Positions 16,217 to 25,368 of a DNA stretch of 64,000 bases are shown piece by piece (the stretch's first letter is position 1; the number at the start of each line of letters is the position of its first letter). The notes beneath the pieces were generated by a model. It saw only the letters and a program-made list of their open reading frames with translations. It was not told the origin of the DNA and did not search any database. Origin of the DNA: Alphaproteobacteria bacterium (lineage in GTDB: Bacteria > Pseudomonadota > Alphaproteobacteria > UBA8366 > Aestuariispiraceae); the NCBI GenBank assembly GCA_006844765.1, contig SPJV01000075.1, positions 1 to 64,000 on the forward strand. Direction: 5' to 3'. The position numbers were made by a program, and so were the translations under genes.

Positions 16217-17407
16217 TCACAGTCTGGGATGGATTGCCCGCGAAGAGGCGGCCAGAAGCAAGAGGATGATGCTCATCGCCAGATAGACGGTCTCGATTGG
16301 CAGAAAGCTGAGGAGAACGGCGAAGAAGGCGGCCTGGAACAATTCCGCGCTGTCTCGATAGGTCGTGAAGACGGAGGCCATGCCCTCCCGTTGGCTGGGC
16401 CGGCAGGCGCGGAAGAAAAGCGCGTTTCCATAACCGTCATTCATTGCCATGAAACCAGTCGCGATCAGAATTCCCGCTGCGCCAATATAGGGCTGGTCAG
16501 AGAAAACCCATCCGGCGGAACACCCGATTGCTGCTCCGATGAAGGCGATGGTCGCAATTTTGCGGATTCCGAACCGTCTGGCGGCAAAGCCGTAGAATGG
16601 CATCCCCAACAACATTGCAGAGCCCAGGGATTGGATGATGCCACCGGCTTCGCGCCCCAGCCCGACTTCGACCGCATAGACCGGCGTATATATAAAGAAC
16701 GACATCCAGAAGATTCCGCGCCCCACGGAAATCAGCCAGGCATGCATCAAGCGTTTCTGCCTTGTGAAGGCGCCCAGGTGTTGGATCGGATTTGCGAAGC
16801 TGCGTGTTTTCGCTGGTTTGACGATTTCCGGCCCCCTGCGGCGCAGGATCCAGAAATACCCGATCAAGGTAACAATGGCCGCTGCGCTGAAGAAATAGGG
16901 GCTGGTCGGTCCTAGAAGGTGATCCAACCAAATTCCGAGCACCGGCCCCACCATCCAGCCGACACCGACCGCCAGCATGCGCCTTGGCTCCGACCGGCTG
17001 AGATCGCCGCGCTTGATATGATCCATGATGAAGAGGTTAAGAGAGACGCTCATCAAGGCCACGGCCCCGGCCCGCATCATGAAACCGCCAACCTGACCCA
17101 CAGGAAAGGCGGCAATGAATAATAGGGCGGCCCCCACGGCCATGGCGGCGGCAAGCGTTGCCAGTCGGGCGCGTCCGATCCGCCGCGCGATGATCGGGGC
17201 GGACATGACCAACAGAATGGAAAAGCAAGCGCCGGCGAGTACCGCCATGCTGAGCGCCTCGTCAGAACCGAGCAGCGCGACGGTCTGCAGCGGCAGGACT
17301 GCTGCAACAACACCTCGGCTCACGGCTTCCAGGCCGAACATGATCGCGACGGCGTTGGCGCCCGGTTGGCGCAGCCGCTGTAGCCCGACTACAGAAAGGC
17401 CGATCAT
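16217..17407 (-). CDS. MFS transporter
   Basis: Inner-membrane secondary transporter of 396 residues with about twelve hydrophobic segments. The start is set at MIGLSVVGLQRLRQ because AGGAGA lies about 10 bases upstream; the frame is open for 40 more codons but reads as non-coding. A cytoplasmic stretch after the sixth segment (RRRGPEIVKPAKTRSFANPIQ) splits two six-helix halves. Motif-A-like IIARRIGRARLATL follows the second segment. Substrate cannot be read; the overall pattern fits drug or sugar efflux groups. About 100 bases separate its stop from the start of the MerR-ATPase gene, with the same orientation, so they may share a transcript. The divergent ATP synthase operon lies on its other side. 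Confidence 0.82.
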   Translation of the reverse strand: MIGLSVVGLQRLRQPGANAVAIMFGLEAVSRGVVAAVLPLQTVALLGSDEALSMAVLAGACFSILLVMSAPIIARRIGRARLATLAAAMAVGAALLFIAAFPVGQVGGFMMRAGAVALMSVSLNLFIMDHIKRGDLSRSEPRRMLAVGVGWMVGPVLGIWLDHLLGPTSPYFFSAAAIVTLIGYFWILRRRGPEIVKPAKTRSFANPIQHLGAFTRQKRLMHAWLISVGRGIFWMSFFIYTPVYAVEVGLGREAGGIIQSLGSAMLLGMPFYGFAARRFGIRKIATIAFIGAAIGCSAGWVFSDQPYIGAAGILIATGFMAMNDGYGNALFFRACRPSQREGMASVFTTYRDSAELFQAAFFAVLLSFLPIETVYLAMSIILLLLAASSRAIHPRL

Positions 17408-17656
17408 GGCGGCAAATTCTCCTGAAGATTTAGTCTGAAGGTATGGAAGGTGCGCGGCATTCTGTCCCAGCTTGGGCCAAGCTGCAATTCCTGCGGCAAA
17501 ATAGGCGCGATTCCGGTGTCGACACATATTGCACGGCTGAAACCCCTGTGTTACACCGCCGCAGTCTTTCGGAAAGGGGCTTCTTGCGTCTGTCTGGCGT
17601 GGTTGATTTCCGATGGCAATGGAAGAAACAACGACTTTTCGCGAGGGTCTCCGAAC

Positions 17657-18211
17657 GTGGCATCCAAAGGGGGAATAAGCGAGATCGCCAGCCGTTATGC
17701 GACGGCGCTATTCGATCTCGCCGATCAAGCCAAGCAGCTCGACGCCGTTGCCGGCGATCTGCGGACGATTTCCAATCTGGTGGATGAGAGCGAGGATTTG
17801 CGTCGCGTCGTCCGCTCACCGGTCTTAAGCCGTGCGGATCAGGGTGCTGCAATGGCCGCGATCATGGACAAGATCGGCGCCACAGACCTAACCAAGAAAT
17901 TCATCGGCCATGTAGCGGCAGGGCGCAGGCTCTTCGCATTGCAGGCCATGATTCGCGCTTATCTCGACGAACTGGCCAGCCGCCGCGGTGAAGTGACAGC
18001 CGATGTTACTTCGGCCCGCGACCTGACGCCGGCTCAGATTGAGGCCGTCGAGGCAGCGTTGAAAAAGGCAGTCGGCGGCGATGTTGCCGTCAATCTCAAC
18101 ACGGACCCGTCGCTGATTGGCGGACTGATTGTGAAGGTTGGATCTCGCATGATCGATTCTTCCGTCAGTTCAAAACTGCAGCGACTCAAGCTTGCGATGA
18201 AGGGAGCTTAA
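17657..18211 (+). CDS. atpH: ATP synthase F1 subunit delta
   Basis: Stator subunit of 184 residues that links the F1 head to the peripheral stalk. It starts at GTG 17657 (VASKGGISEIASRYATALFDLADQ), and the family end is seen in NTDPSLIGGLIVKVGSRMIDSSVSSKLQRLK. The frame is open about 200 bases further upstream, but that sequence lacks family similarity and the usual N-terminus is at this GTG. It is the first gene of the atpHAGDC operon; atpA follows after three bases and its ribosome site lies inside the atpH end. No convincing -35/-10 pair was found in the roughly 250 bases before it. Confidence 0.94.
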   Translation: MASKGGISEIASRYATALFDLADQAKQLDAVAGDLRTISNLVDESEDLRRVVRSPVLSRADQGAAMAAIMDKIGATDLTKKFIGHVAAGRRLFALQAMIRAYLDELASRRGEVTADVTSARDLTPAQIEAVEAALKKAVGGDVAVNLNTDPSLIGGLIVKVGSRMIDSSVSSKLQRLKLAMKGA

Positions 18212-18214
18212 GGG

Positions 18215-19744
18215 ATGGAACTCCGGGCAGCGGAAATCTCTGCGATTCTGAAGGATCAGATCGCGAATTTCGGATCTGAGGCGGATGTCGCCGAAGTTGG
18301 TCAGGTTATCTCGGTTGGTGACGGTGTCGCCCGCGTTTACGGGCTGGACAATGTTCAGGCCGGTGAGATGGTCGAATTCCCGGGCGGCATTAAAGGAATG
18401 GCGCTCAACCTCGAAACCGACAATGTCGGGGTCGTTATCTTCGGTTCCGACCGTGACATTAAAGAAGGCGACACCGTTAAGCGGACCGGCGCCATCGTGG
18501 ATGTGCCGGTTGGTAAGGGCATGCTGGGCCGCGTTGTTGATGGCCTGGGCAACCCGATTGACGGCAAGGGCCCGATCGAAAGCTCGGAGCGTGCGCTGGT
18601 TGAAGTTAAAGCGCCGGGCATCATCCCGCGCAAATCGGTGCATGAGCCGGTTCAGACCGGTCTTAAGGCGCTCGACGCGCTGGTGCCGATTGGCCGTGGT
18701 CAGCGCGAGCTGATCATTGGTGACCGTCAGACCGGTAAGACAGCTGTTGCGGTCGATACGATCATCAACCAGAAGAGCATCAACGCTTCCGGCGATGAAT
18801 CAAAGAAACTCTACTGCATCTATGTTGCGATCGGGCAAAAACGCTCCACGGTCGCTCAGGTAGTGAAGACGCTCGAAGAAACCGGCGCGATGGAATACAC
18901 CACCGTTGTTGCCGCGACCGCTTCCGATCCGGCGCCGCTGCAGTTCCTGGCGCCTTACACCGGTTGCGCTATCGGGGAATTCTTCCGCGATAACGGCATG
19001 CACGCTGTCATCATCTATGATGATTTGTCCAAGCAAGCGACGGCCTATCGTCAAATGTCCCTGCTGCTGCGCCGCCCGCCGGGCCGTGAAGCTTTCCCGG
19101 GTGACGTTTTCTACATCCACTCACGCCTCCTGGAGCGCGCGGCGAAGATGGGCGATGCCGCCGGTAACGGCTCATTGACCGCATTGCCGGTTATTGAAAC
19201 GCAGGGGAATGACGTGTCGGCCTTTATTCCGACGAACGTTATCTCCATTACCGATGGTCAGATCTTCCTGGAAACGAACCTCTTCTATAAGGGTATTCGT
19301 CCGGCGATTAACGTTGGTCTTTCGGTTAGCCGTGTCGGCTCCTCCGCTCAGACCAAGGCGATGAAGAAGGTTTCCGGCTCGATCAAGCTGGAACTCGCGC
19401 AGTATCGTGAGATGGAAGCTTTCGCTCAGTTCGCGTCCGATCTTGATGCCTCGACCCAGAAACTGCTGGCCCGTGGCGCGCGCCTGGTTGAGCTGCTGAA
19501 GCAGTCTCAATATCAGCCGCTGAAAGTCTCGGAACAGGTTCTGGCGATTTATGCCGGTACGCATGGTTACATCGATACGATCGCGGTTAATGATGTAAAT
19601 CGCTACGAAGCCTCCCTGCTTGAGCACGCTCGTGCCGAGCATGGCAAACTCCTGGACAAAATTGACAGCTCCGGTGCGCTTGATGATGACACCGAAGCCG
19701 AAATGAAGTCCTTGCTGGACGCCTTCGGGAAGTCCTTCTCCTAA
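18215..19744 (+). CDS. atpA: ATP synthase F1 subunit alpha
   Basis: Non-catalytic nucleotide-binding subunit of 509 residues. It opens MELRAAEISAILKDQIANF, has Walker A GDRQTGKTAVAVDTI and the alpha signature PAINVGLSVSRVGSSAQ near the C-terminal third. Full length. Three alpha and three beta subunits form the F1 ring that makes ATP from proton flow. It is three bases from atpH and 58 bases from atpG. Codon use here, as through the whole operon, is more regular than in the flanking genes, as expected for high expression. Confidence 0.98.
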   Translation: MELRAAEISAILKDQIANFGSEADVAEVGQVISVGDGVARVYGLDNVQAGEMVEFPGGIKGMALNLETDNVGVVIFGSDRDIKEGDTVKRTGAIVDVPVGKGMLGRVVDGLGNPIDGKGPIESSERALVEVKAPGIIPRKSVHEPVQTGLKALDALVPIGRGQRELIIGDRQTGKTAVAVDTIINQKSINASGDESKKLYCIYVAIGQKRSTVAQVVKTLEETGAMEYTTVVAATASDPAPLQFLAPYTGCAIGEFFRDNGMHAVIIYDDLSKQATAYRQMSLLLRRPPGREAFPGDVFYIHSRLLERAAKMGDAAGNGSLTALPVIETQGNDVSAFIPTNVISITDGQIFLETNLFYKGIRPAINVGLSVSRVGSSAQTKAMKKVSGSIKLELAQYREMEAFAQFASDLDASTQKLLARGARLVELLKQSQYQPLKVSEQVLAIYAGTHGYIDTIAVNDVNRYEASLLEHARAEHGKLLDKIDSSGALDDDTEAEMKSLLDAFGKSFS

Positions 19745-19802
19745 GTCCGGTGACGGATTAGGGGATAACCGGGAAGAACCGAACGGATTGGCGGGATAAA
19801 TC

Positions 19803-20690
19803 ATGGCAAGCCTGAAAGAGCTCCGCAGCCGCATCGCAAGCGTCCAATCGACGCGACGGATTACGTCGGCGATGAAAATGGTTGCGGCAGCGAAACTGAA
19901 AAAAGCGCAGGACGCCGCCGAGGCTGCCCGGCCCTATGCCGAGCGGATGGAGCGGATGTTGGGCTCTCTCGCCGCCGGGATTTCCGGTGACGGCGCGCCG
20001 AAGCTGCTGGCCGGTACCGGCAAGGATGATGTTCACCTGATCTTGGTGATGACATCCGACCGGGGCCTCTGTGGTGGCTTCAACGGCACGCTGGTGCGCG
20101 AAGTCAAAAAGAAGATCACGAGCCTGCAAGGCCAGGGTAAGACGGTTAAAGTCCTGCCCATCGGTCGCAAAGGTGTCGGTCTCATGCGCCGCACGCATCG
20201 TTCCCTGATCATTGATCAATTCGAAGAACTGGTGAAGCCGGTTCCCGCATTCGATCAGGCCGATCAGGTCATCGCGAAAGTGATGGAGCTGTTCGAGGCT
20301 GGCGAGTTTGACGTTTGCACGATGTACTATAACAAGTTCATCTCGGCGCTTACCCAAGAAGTAACGCCGCTGCAGCTTTTGCCTTTCGCCGTACCGGACA
20401 CGGATGGCAGCGAAGGTGGTGAGGGCGATCTGGCCGCTCAGTACGAATATGAGCCGGAAGAGGATGTGATCCTAGAAAGCCTGTTGCCGAAGAATATGTC
20501 GGTCCAGGTTTTCCGGGCAATGCTGGAAAGCTTTGCATCCGAACAGGGCGCGCGTATGACCGCTATGGACAACGCGACCCGGAACGCGGGCGACATGATC
20601 AATTCGCTCTCGATCACATATAACCGGTCGCGCCAGGCGCAGATCACCAAGGAACTCATTGAAATCATCTCGGGCGCTGAAGCGCTCTAA
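19803..20690 (+). CDS. atpG: ATP synthase F1 subunit gamma
   Basis: Central rotor shaft of 295 residues. The N-terminal helix is MASLKELRSRIASVQSTRRI followed by TSAMKMVAAAKLKKAQ, and the C-terminal helix ends GDMINSLSITYNRSRQAQIT, then KELIEIISGAEAL, both matching the coiled coil that turns inside the alpha-beta ring. The centre has LILVMTSDRGLCGGFNGTLV, the conserved fold core. It sits third in the operon with a short spacer to atpD. Nothing unusual was seen. Confidence 0.97.
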   Translation: MASLKELRSRIASVQSTRRITSAMKMVAAAKLKKAQDAAEAARPYAERMERMLGSLAAGISGDGAPKLLAGTGKDDVHLILVMTSDRGLCGGFNGTLVREVKKKITSLQGQGKTVKVLPIGRKGVGLMRRTHRSLIIDQFEELVKPVPAFDQADQVIAKVMELFEAGEFDVCTMYYNKFISALTQEVTPLQLLPFAVPDTDGSEGGEGDLAAQYEYEPEEDVILESLLPKNMSVQVFRAMLESFASEQGARMTAMDNATRNAGDMINSLSITYNRSRQAQITKELIEIISGAEAL

Positions 20691-20732
20691 CGGGATTGGG
20701 AATCGCTAGACAAGCGAGTAGGAGCACGTCTT

Positions 20733-22154
20733 ATGGCTAACAACAACACCGGTAAGATCACGCAGGTTCTGGGCGCGGTCGTCGATGTTTCCTTCGATGG
20801 CGAGTTGCCGCAAATTCTGAACGGCCTGCAAACCAAGATCGGCGACCGTACGCTGGTTCTGGAAGTGGCGCAGCATTTGGGCGAGAGCACGGTTCGCACA
20901 ATCGCCATGGATACCTCGGAAGGTCTGGTCCGCGGTCAGGAAGTGACCGATACGGGCGCGCCGATCCAGGTGCCGGTTGGACCGCAGACCCTGGGCCGCA
21001 TCATGAACGTCATCGGCGAGCCGGTTGACGAGCGCGGGCCGGTTGAAACGGAAAAAACCTTCCCGATCCACCGCGACGCGCCGGAATATGTTGATCAGGC
21101 GACGGAAACCGAACAGCTGGTCACCGGCATTAAGGTCGTCGATCTGCTCACGCCTTATCCGAAGGGTGGTAAAATTGGCCTCTTCGGCGGTGCGGGTGTT
21201 GGTAAGACGGTTCTCATCATGGAGCTCATCAACAACATCGCGAAGGGACACGGTGGTTACTCCGTCTTCGCCGGCGTTGGGGAGCGTACTCGTGAAGGGA
21301 ACGATCTTTATCACGAAATGATCGAATCCGGGGTTATCAACCTGGAAGGCGACAGCAAATGCGCCCTGGTCTATGGTCAGATGAACGAGCCGCCCGGTGC
21401 GCGTGCCCGTGTTGCGCTGACCGGTCTGACCCAGGCCGAATATTTCCGCGATGAAGAAGGCCAGGACGTGCTGTTCTTCGTCGATAACATCTTCCGCTTC
21501 ACCCAGGCTGGTTCGGAAGTGTCCGCGCTTCTGGGTCGTATCCCGTCTGCTGTGGGATATCAGCCGACACTGGGTACCGACATGGGCGCGATGCAGGAAC
21601 GTATCACCTCCACCAAGAAGGGGTCGATCACCTCGGTGCAGGCCGTTTACGTCCCGGCCGATGATTTGACCGATCCGGCGCCTGCTACGACCTTCTCGCA
21701 CTTGGATGCAACGACCGTTCTGTCGCGTCAGATCGCTGAGCTGGGGATCTACCCGGCGGTGGATCCGCTCGATTCAACGTCCCGCATTCTGGAGCCGGGC
21801 ACAGTTGGTGACGCGCATTATCAAATCGCTCGTCAGGTTCAGGAAACGCTGCAGCAGTATAAATCACTGCAGGAAATCATCGCCATTCTTGGCATGGACG
21901 AGCTTTCTGAAGAAGATAAGCTGGTTGTTGCTCGGGCGCGTAAGATCCAACGCTTCCTGTCTCAGCCGTTCCATGTTGCTGAAGTCTTCACCGGTTCACC
22001 TGGTAAATATGTTGAGCTGGAAGACACGATCAAAGGCTTCTCCGGTATTGTTGCCGGTGACTATGATGACCTTCCGGAGGCTGCCTTCTACATGGTCGGC
22101 ACCATCGAGGAAGCAATCGAAAAAGCCAAAAAGATGGCTGCGGAGGCCGCGTAA
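20733..22154 (+). CDS. atpD: ATP synthase F1 subunit beta
   Basis: Catalytic subunit of 473 residues. Walker A is GGAGVGKTVLIMELI; the catalytic Glu lies in GVGERTREGNDLYHE; Walker B is DVLFFVDNIFRFTQAGSEVS. The signature PAVDPLDSTSR and the C-terminal DELSEEDKLVVARARKIQ with the DELSEED lever are intact. Fourth gene of the operon, with a 28-base spacer to atpC. Full length with no odd residues in the motifs checked. Confidence 0.98.
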   Translation: MANNNTGKITQVLGAVVDVSFDGELPQILNGLQTKIGDRTLVLEVAQHLGESTVRTIAMDTSEGLVRGQEVTDTGAPIQVPVGPQTLGRIMNVIGEPVDERGPVETEKTFPIHRDAPEYVDQATETEQLVTGIKVVDLLTPYPKGGKIGLFGGAGVGKTVLIMELINNIAKGHGGYSVFAGVGERTREGNDLYHEMIESGVINLEGDSKCALVYGQMNEPPGARARVALTGLTQAEYFRDEEGQDVLFFVDNIFRFTQAGSEVSALLGRIPSAVGYQPTLGTDMGAMQERITSTKKGSITSVQAVYVPADDLTDPAPATTFSHLDATTVLSRQIAELGIYPAVDPLDSTSRILEPGTVGDAHYQIARQVQETLQQYKSLQEIIAILGMDELSEEDKLVVARARKIQRFLSQPFHVAEVFTGSPGKYVELEDTIKGFSGIVAGDYDDLPEAAFYMVGTIEEAIEKAKKMAAEAA

Positions 22155-22182
22155 GGCATTCGGGTTTTAAAGGGGTAGAACG

Positions 22183-22599
22183 ATGGCAGACAGAGTCTCC
22201 TTCGAGCTGGTCTCCCCCGAGCGCCTTTTGGTCTCGGAGGATGCGGATATGGTGGTATTGCCCGCCGAAGATGGCGACTTGGGTGTCCTTGCCGGACATT
22301 CACCGGTCATCACCACCATCCGACCTGGCACGATCTGCATGTTCGAGGGCGATAAGATCGCCAAGCGCCTGTTCGTTGCCGGTGGTTTCGCCGAAGTAAC
22401 GGATGAACGTTGCACGGTCCTTGCCGATGACGCGGTGGATATCGCTGATATCGACAAAGAGCTGGTGCGCAACAGCATCCGCGATCTTGGTGAAGATGTT
22501 TCTCACGCCAAAGATGACGCTGCGAAGTCGGCGGCGGAAATGGCGTTGAAAGTTGCCGAAGCGAAGCTGCATGCGGCGGAAAGCCCGGCTTACGCTTGA
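22183..22599 (+). CDS. atpC: ATP synthase F1 subunit epsilon
   Basis: Rotor and regulatory subunit of 138 residues. The N-terminal beta-sandwich has FELVSPERLLVSEDADMVVL and PAEDGDLGVLAGHSPVIT, the common F1 epsilon block, and the C-terminal part is a helical region with KDDAAKSAAEMALKVAEAK. The C-terminal helices are short, as in other alphaproteobacteria. It ends the operon and is followed within about 25 bases by a strong intrinsic terminator, which supports atpHAGDC as a single unit. Confidence 0.96.
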   Translation: MADRVSFELVSPERLLVSEDADMVVLPAEDGDLGVLAGHSPVITTIRPGTICMFEGDKIAKRLFVAGGFAEVTDERCTVLADDAVDIADIDKELVRNSIRDLGEDVSHAKDDAAKSAAEMALKVAEAKLHAAESPAYA

Positions 22600-22622
22600 T
22601 CCATAGGCGAATGCTTATCGAT

Positions 22623-22655
22623 AAGGCCGGTACTTCTAAGAGTGCCGGCCTTTTT
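22623..22655 (+). terminator. Intrinsic terminator of the atp operon
   Basis: A 12-bp stem, AAGGCCGGTACT (22623-22634) with AGTGCCGGCCTT (22641-22652), has a TCTAAG loop and five T at its 3' edge. One G-T pair interrupts otherwise perfect pairing. It lies 24 bases after the atpC stop. Confidence 0.93.
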
Positions 22656-22690
22656 CGTGCCCATTCCCAATACAAGCCGGAAGCGTAAGA

Positions 22691-23500
22691 ATGTCCTGGA
22701 GCTTGGATGATATCGATTGGTCTTCTTTCGACCCAAGCAAGATTGCCCCGGATACGCTTGCGATGGTGAAGGCAGCGGCCCTGGTCGAGTATAATGGCGG
22801 CGCCTACGCAACCCATCTGAAGACGGTATTTTACGGATTTCCCGATCTTTGCGTTGCCCTTGATCGCTGGGGAGCCGAGGAGGTTCAGCATGGTAAGGCC
22901 CTTGCCGAATGGGTGAGGCGTGCGGACCCTAATTTTGACTTCAGTGCAGCCTTCAAGCGATTCACGGCGGGATATGTCATCCCATCGGTTGATGCGCAGT
23001 CCCTGCGCGGCTCGCGCTGTGGGGAACTCATAGCCCGCTGTATTGTGGAAACCGGCACCTCCAGCTTCTATTCCGTCTTGGCGGCAGGCTGCGAAGAACC
23101 GGTGTTGAAGGATATTGCGCGGCGGATCGCGTCGGATGAGTTCAGGCATTACAAATTTTTCTACCAGCATATCGATCTGTTCGCCGCAGAGGAGCGGATG
23201 AGCCGCATGCGCCGGGTATTGATCGCCCTTGGCCGCATTGGTGAGACCGAGGATGATGAACTGGCCTATGCCTATTATGCTGCGAATTGTCCAACGACAG
23301 AGGCCTATGACCGGCAACACTGCATCCGACGCTATATGGCCCCGGTCTATGACCGTTACAAACCAACCCATATGGATCGGGCCATCGCCATGATCTCAAA
23401 AGCTGTCGGACTGAGGTTGGGGCCTCGTCTAAGATCAGTATTTTCATGGGCGGCCATGAAACTGGTCAGTTGGAAATCAGCGCGTTTTCAGAAGGGCTGA
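22691..23500 (+). CDS. Ferritin-like diiron protein
   Basis: Protein of 269 residues with the ligand pattern of a four-helix diiron carboxylate protein: E33 (LVEYNGG), E64 and H67 (AEEVQHGK), E120 (CIVETGTS) and E150 and H153 (SDEFRHYK). That is E, ExxH, E, ExxH, as in rubrerythrin, acyl-ACP desaturase and related oxidases. No signal peptide is seen, so it should be cytoplasmic. The substrate is unknown; a desaturase, an oxygenase and an iron or peroxide handling role are all open. It begins 35 bases after the atp terminator and converges on the HExxH protein, so it has its own promoter or relies on read-through. Confidence 0.75.
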   Translation: MSWSLDDIDWSSFDPSKIAPDTLAMVKAAALVEYNGGAYATHLKTVFYGFPDLCVALDRWGAEEVQHGKALAEWVRRADPNFDFSAAFKRFTAGYVIPSVDAQSLRGSRCGELIARCIVETGTSSFYSVLAAGCEEPVLKDIARRIASDEFRHYKFFYQHIDLFAAEERMSRMRRVLIALGRIGETEDDELAYAYYAANCPTTEAYDRQHCIRRYMAPVYDRYKPTHMDRAIAMISKAVGLRLGPRLRSVFSWAAMKLVSWKSARFQKG

Positions 23501-23522
23501 TGCGTTGGGCGATGAGCCGTTC

Positions 23523-25097
23523 CTAGGCGAAGAGGCTTTGGGGGGCCGCCGTCTCATTGCCGCGTTGCCCGGAGATCAGAGAGGTGGCGATTTCCGTTGC
23601 CTCCCGTTCAGCAGATCCAGTGGCAGGATCACCATCGTCATTGGATGATTCCTGGGTCGACGTTGGGTCACCGGAAGCGTCCTGGGCCTGGTTAATCTGG
23701 GCGGGATCGATAGAGGTCCGGTTCTCGGTCACCGTGTCTCGAATTCTGATCGCATCCTCAAAAGCCCGCTGTCCCAAGAGCGTTCGCGTCTGGCGCTCCT
23801 GATCAAACAATGCCTGTTGCAAGCCAGAGCGGCCGTCGGTGTTCGCGTCTTGAGAGGGCGTCGATGCGGCTAATGCCGAATTCTCTTTTCCCGCGTCGGG
23901 TTGCGTGTCATCCGTTCCCTGGGTCCTGAGCGGCTGTACGCTGGATGCAATATCGTTAGCCGCTTCTTGCCCGGCAATGGTTTGGGATAGTGGCGTTTGT
24001 GATGCAGGGATTTGGTCCGAGTCTTGCGCCACAGCTAACCCGGCCTGGACCGTGTCTTCGCCTTCGGCCTGCCGGTTGTTCGCTAGGTTGGGGTTAGCTG
24101 GGTTTCGTTGATCCTGTTGCGCAAGACCTTCCTGAGGATCTGTGCCGGTTCGTCGTGATGCCGTGTCGGTTTCGGCCGCTGCAGCCGGTTGGACGGTGCT
24201 GGATTGCGCCGCCACGGTTTCGGGCGTCCCTTGAGCCGTGGCAGTGGCCCCATCCGTTTGAGCGACCGCAGCAGTATCCGTGGTGCCTGCCTCTCCCTCT
24301 TCCTGCTGTGCTTCGCGTTCCGCCGCAGCTTCTTCAAGGGCTTCCGCTCGTGCCTCGGACCGTGCTTGTGCCGCGCCGGCCCGGGCCTCAGCAGCAACAC
24401 GCAGGTCTTGCGGTGACGGGTTACTTGGCGCAAGCGCTGCCCGTTGGACCTGATCCAGCTTCTCAGCTGTCGCTTCCGGATTGCCGGGAATCGATCCGGT
24501 ATCGATATTTACCTCGCCACCGACCGCATATAACTGGCCATTCGGACCGCGCTGATAGGTGTAGGAGGGCGCGCCGGCCAAGCTCCCGCCGACAGCGGCG
24601 TGGGCGTTTTCGTGGCGGCGAACCTCCGAATCGCGGCGTTCAAGTTCGCGAACAACCTGCCGTTCCTCATCCGTCAGCCCATCGGGCCCTTCGGCGTTGG
24701 GATCTTGTTGTCTAGCCGCGGGATCTTCCGCTTCATCCTCTGTCTGGTCAGATTGGGTGGCGGCAGCCGTTGTGCTGTCTTCGGCCTCGCTCTCTGCATC
24801 ACCAGCCTCGACAGGGTCTTGCCCATCTTCCTGGTCGGCCTGATCAGCTTCAGTAAGGTCTTCGTCTTCAGGCTCAGTTCCGGGTGCGGTTTGTGCAACC
24901 GTGACGCTCGCAGCCGACAATGCCGCCCCGGCAAGCCCGGTCGTCGCGTCCGCCTGCTGATTAGCCTGCTCGGCGATCGAAGCCGGCGTTGTGCTGGTTT
25001 GGGCGGGCGCCGTGTCCGCGAGGACTCCGGTCTCCGCCGCCGCCTCCGCACGGGTCAGTAAGGATAGCACCGATGCTGAGCTTGCGCCGATTTGCAT
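23523..25097 (-). CDS. Low-complexity protein with HExxH motif (SprA-related)
   Basis: Protein of 524 residues. The conserved core is RRHENAHAAVGGSLAGAPSY, then TYQRGPNGQLYAVGGEVNID, followed by AEKLDQVQRAALAPSNPSPQD. HENAH is an HExxH zinc-protease-type motif, and this block matches the SprA-related putative metalloprotease family. Around it are long Gln, Thr, Ala, Asp and Glu-rich stretches (about residues 25-145 and 220-510) with no clear fold. No signal peptide or membrane segment is obvious. Peptidase activity is inferred from the motif alone. The 271 bases before its start contain no gene I can support. Confidence 0.7.
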   Translation of the reverse strand: MQIGASSASVLSLLTRAEAAAETGVLADTAPAQTSTTPASIAEQANQQADATTGLAGAALSAASVTVAQTAPGTEPEDEDLTEADQADQEDGQDPVEAGDAESEAEDSTTAAATQSDQTEDEAEDPAARQQDPNAEGPDGLTDEERQVVRELERRDSEVRRHENAHAAVGGSLAGAPSYTYQRGPNGQLYAVGGEVNIDTGSIPGNPEATAEKLDQVQRAALAPSNPSPQDLRVAAEARAGAAQARSEARAEALEEAAAEREAQQEEGEAGTTDTAAVAQTDGATATAQGTPETVAAQSSTVQPAAAAETDTASRRTGTDPQEGLAQQDQRNPANPNLANNRQAEGEDTVQAGLAVAQDSDQIPASQTPLSQTIAGQEAANDIASSVQPLRTQGTDDTQPDAGKENSALAASTPSQDANTDGRSGLQQALFDQERQTRTLLGQRAFEDAIRIRDTVTENRTSIDPAQINQAQDASGDPTSTQESSNDDGDPATGSAEREATEIATSLISGQRGNETAAPQSLFA

Positions 25098-25368
25098 CGC
25101 TTCGTCTCACCGTCTTTCTGACGCCACCGGCACTGCCACAACGGACTTCTCTTACCGGTTATGACGATCTGCCTCAGGAAGGTTTCGACAAATACGCCCA
25201 CTTGGATGGGACCTGTCGTGAGCAAAAGCGCTTCCTGCGCAGGTCATCAGGCGTTTCTTCGCCCTCTTTCACGCTATTTTATAGCACGAAGTCTATTGGG
25301 AATCCAGATGGGCGCCTTCACGTGTTCGCGAGGATTGTTGGGTCTGCGAGTACAGCAGCCAAACTGGC

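Noticed and set aside
22310..23371. Long open frame on the minus strand (353 codons) across atpC and the diiron gene
   Set aside because: It lies antisense to two clear genes and a strong terminator and its translation is Arg/Pro/His-rich without any domain; a GC-rich shadow frame.
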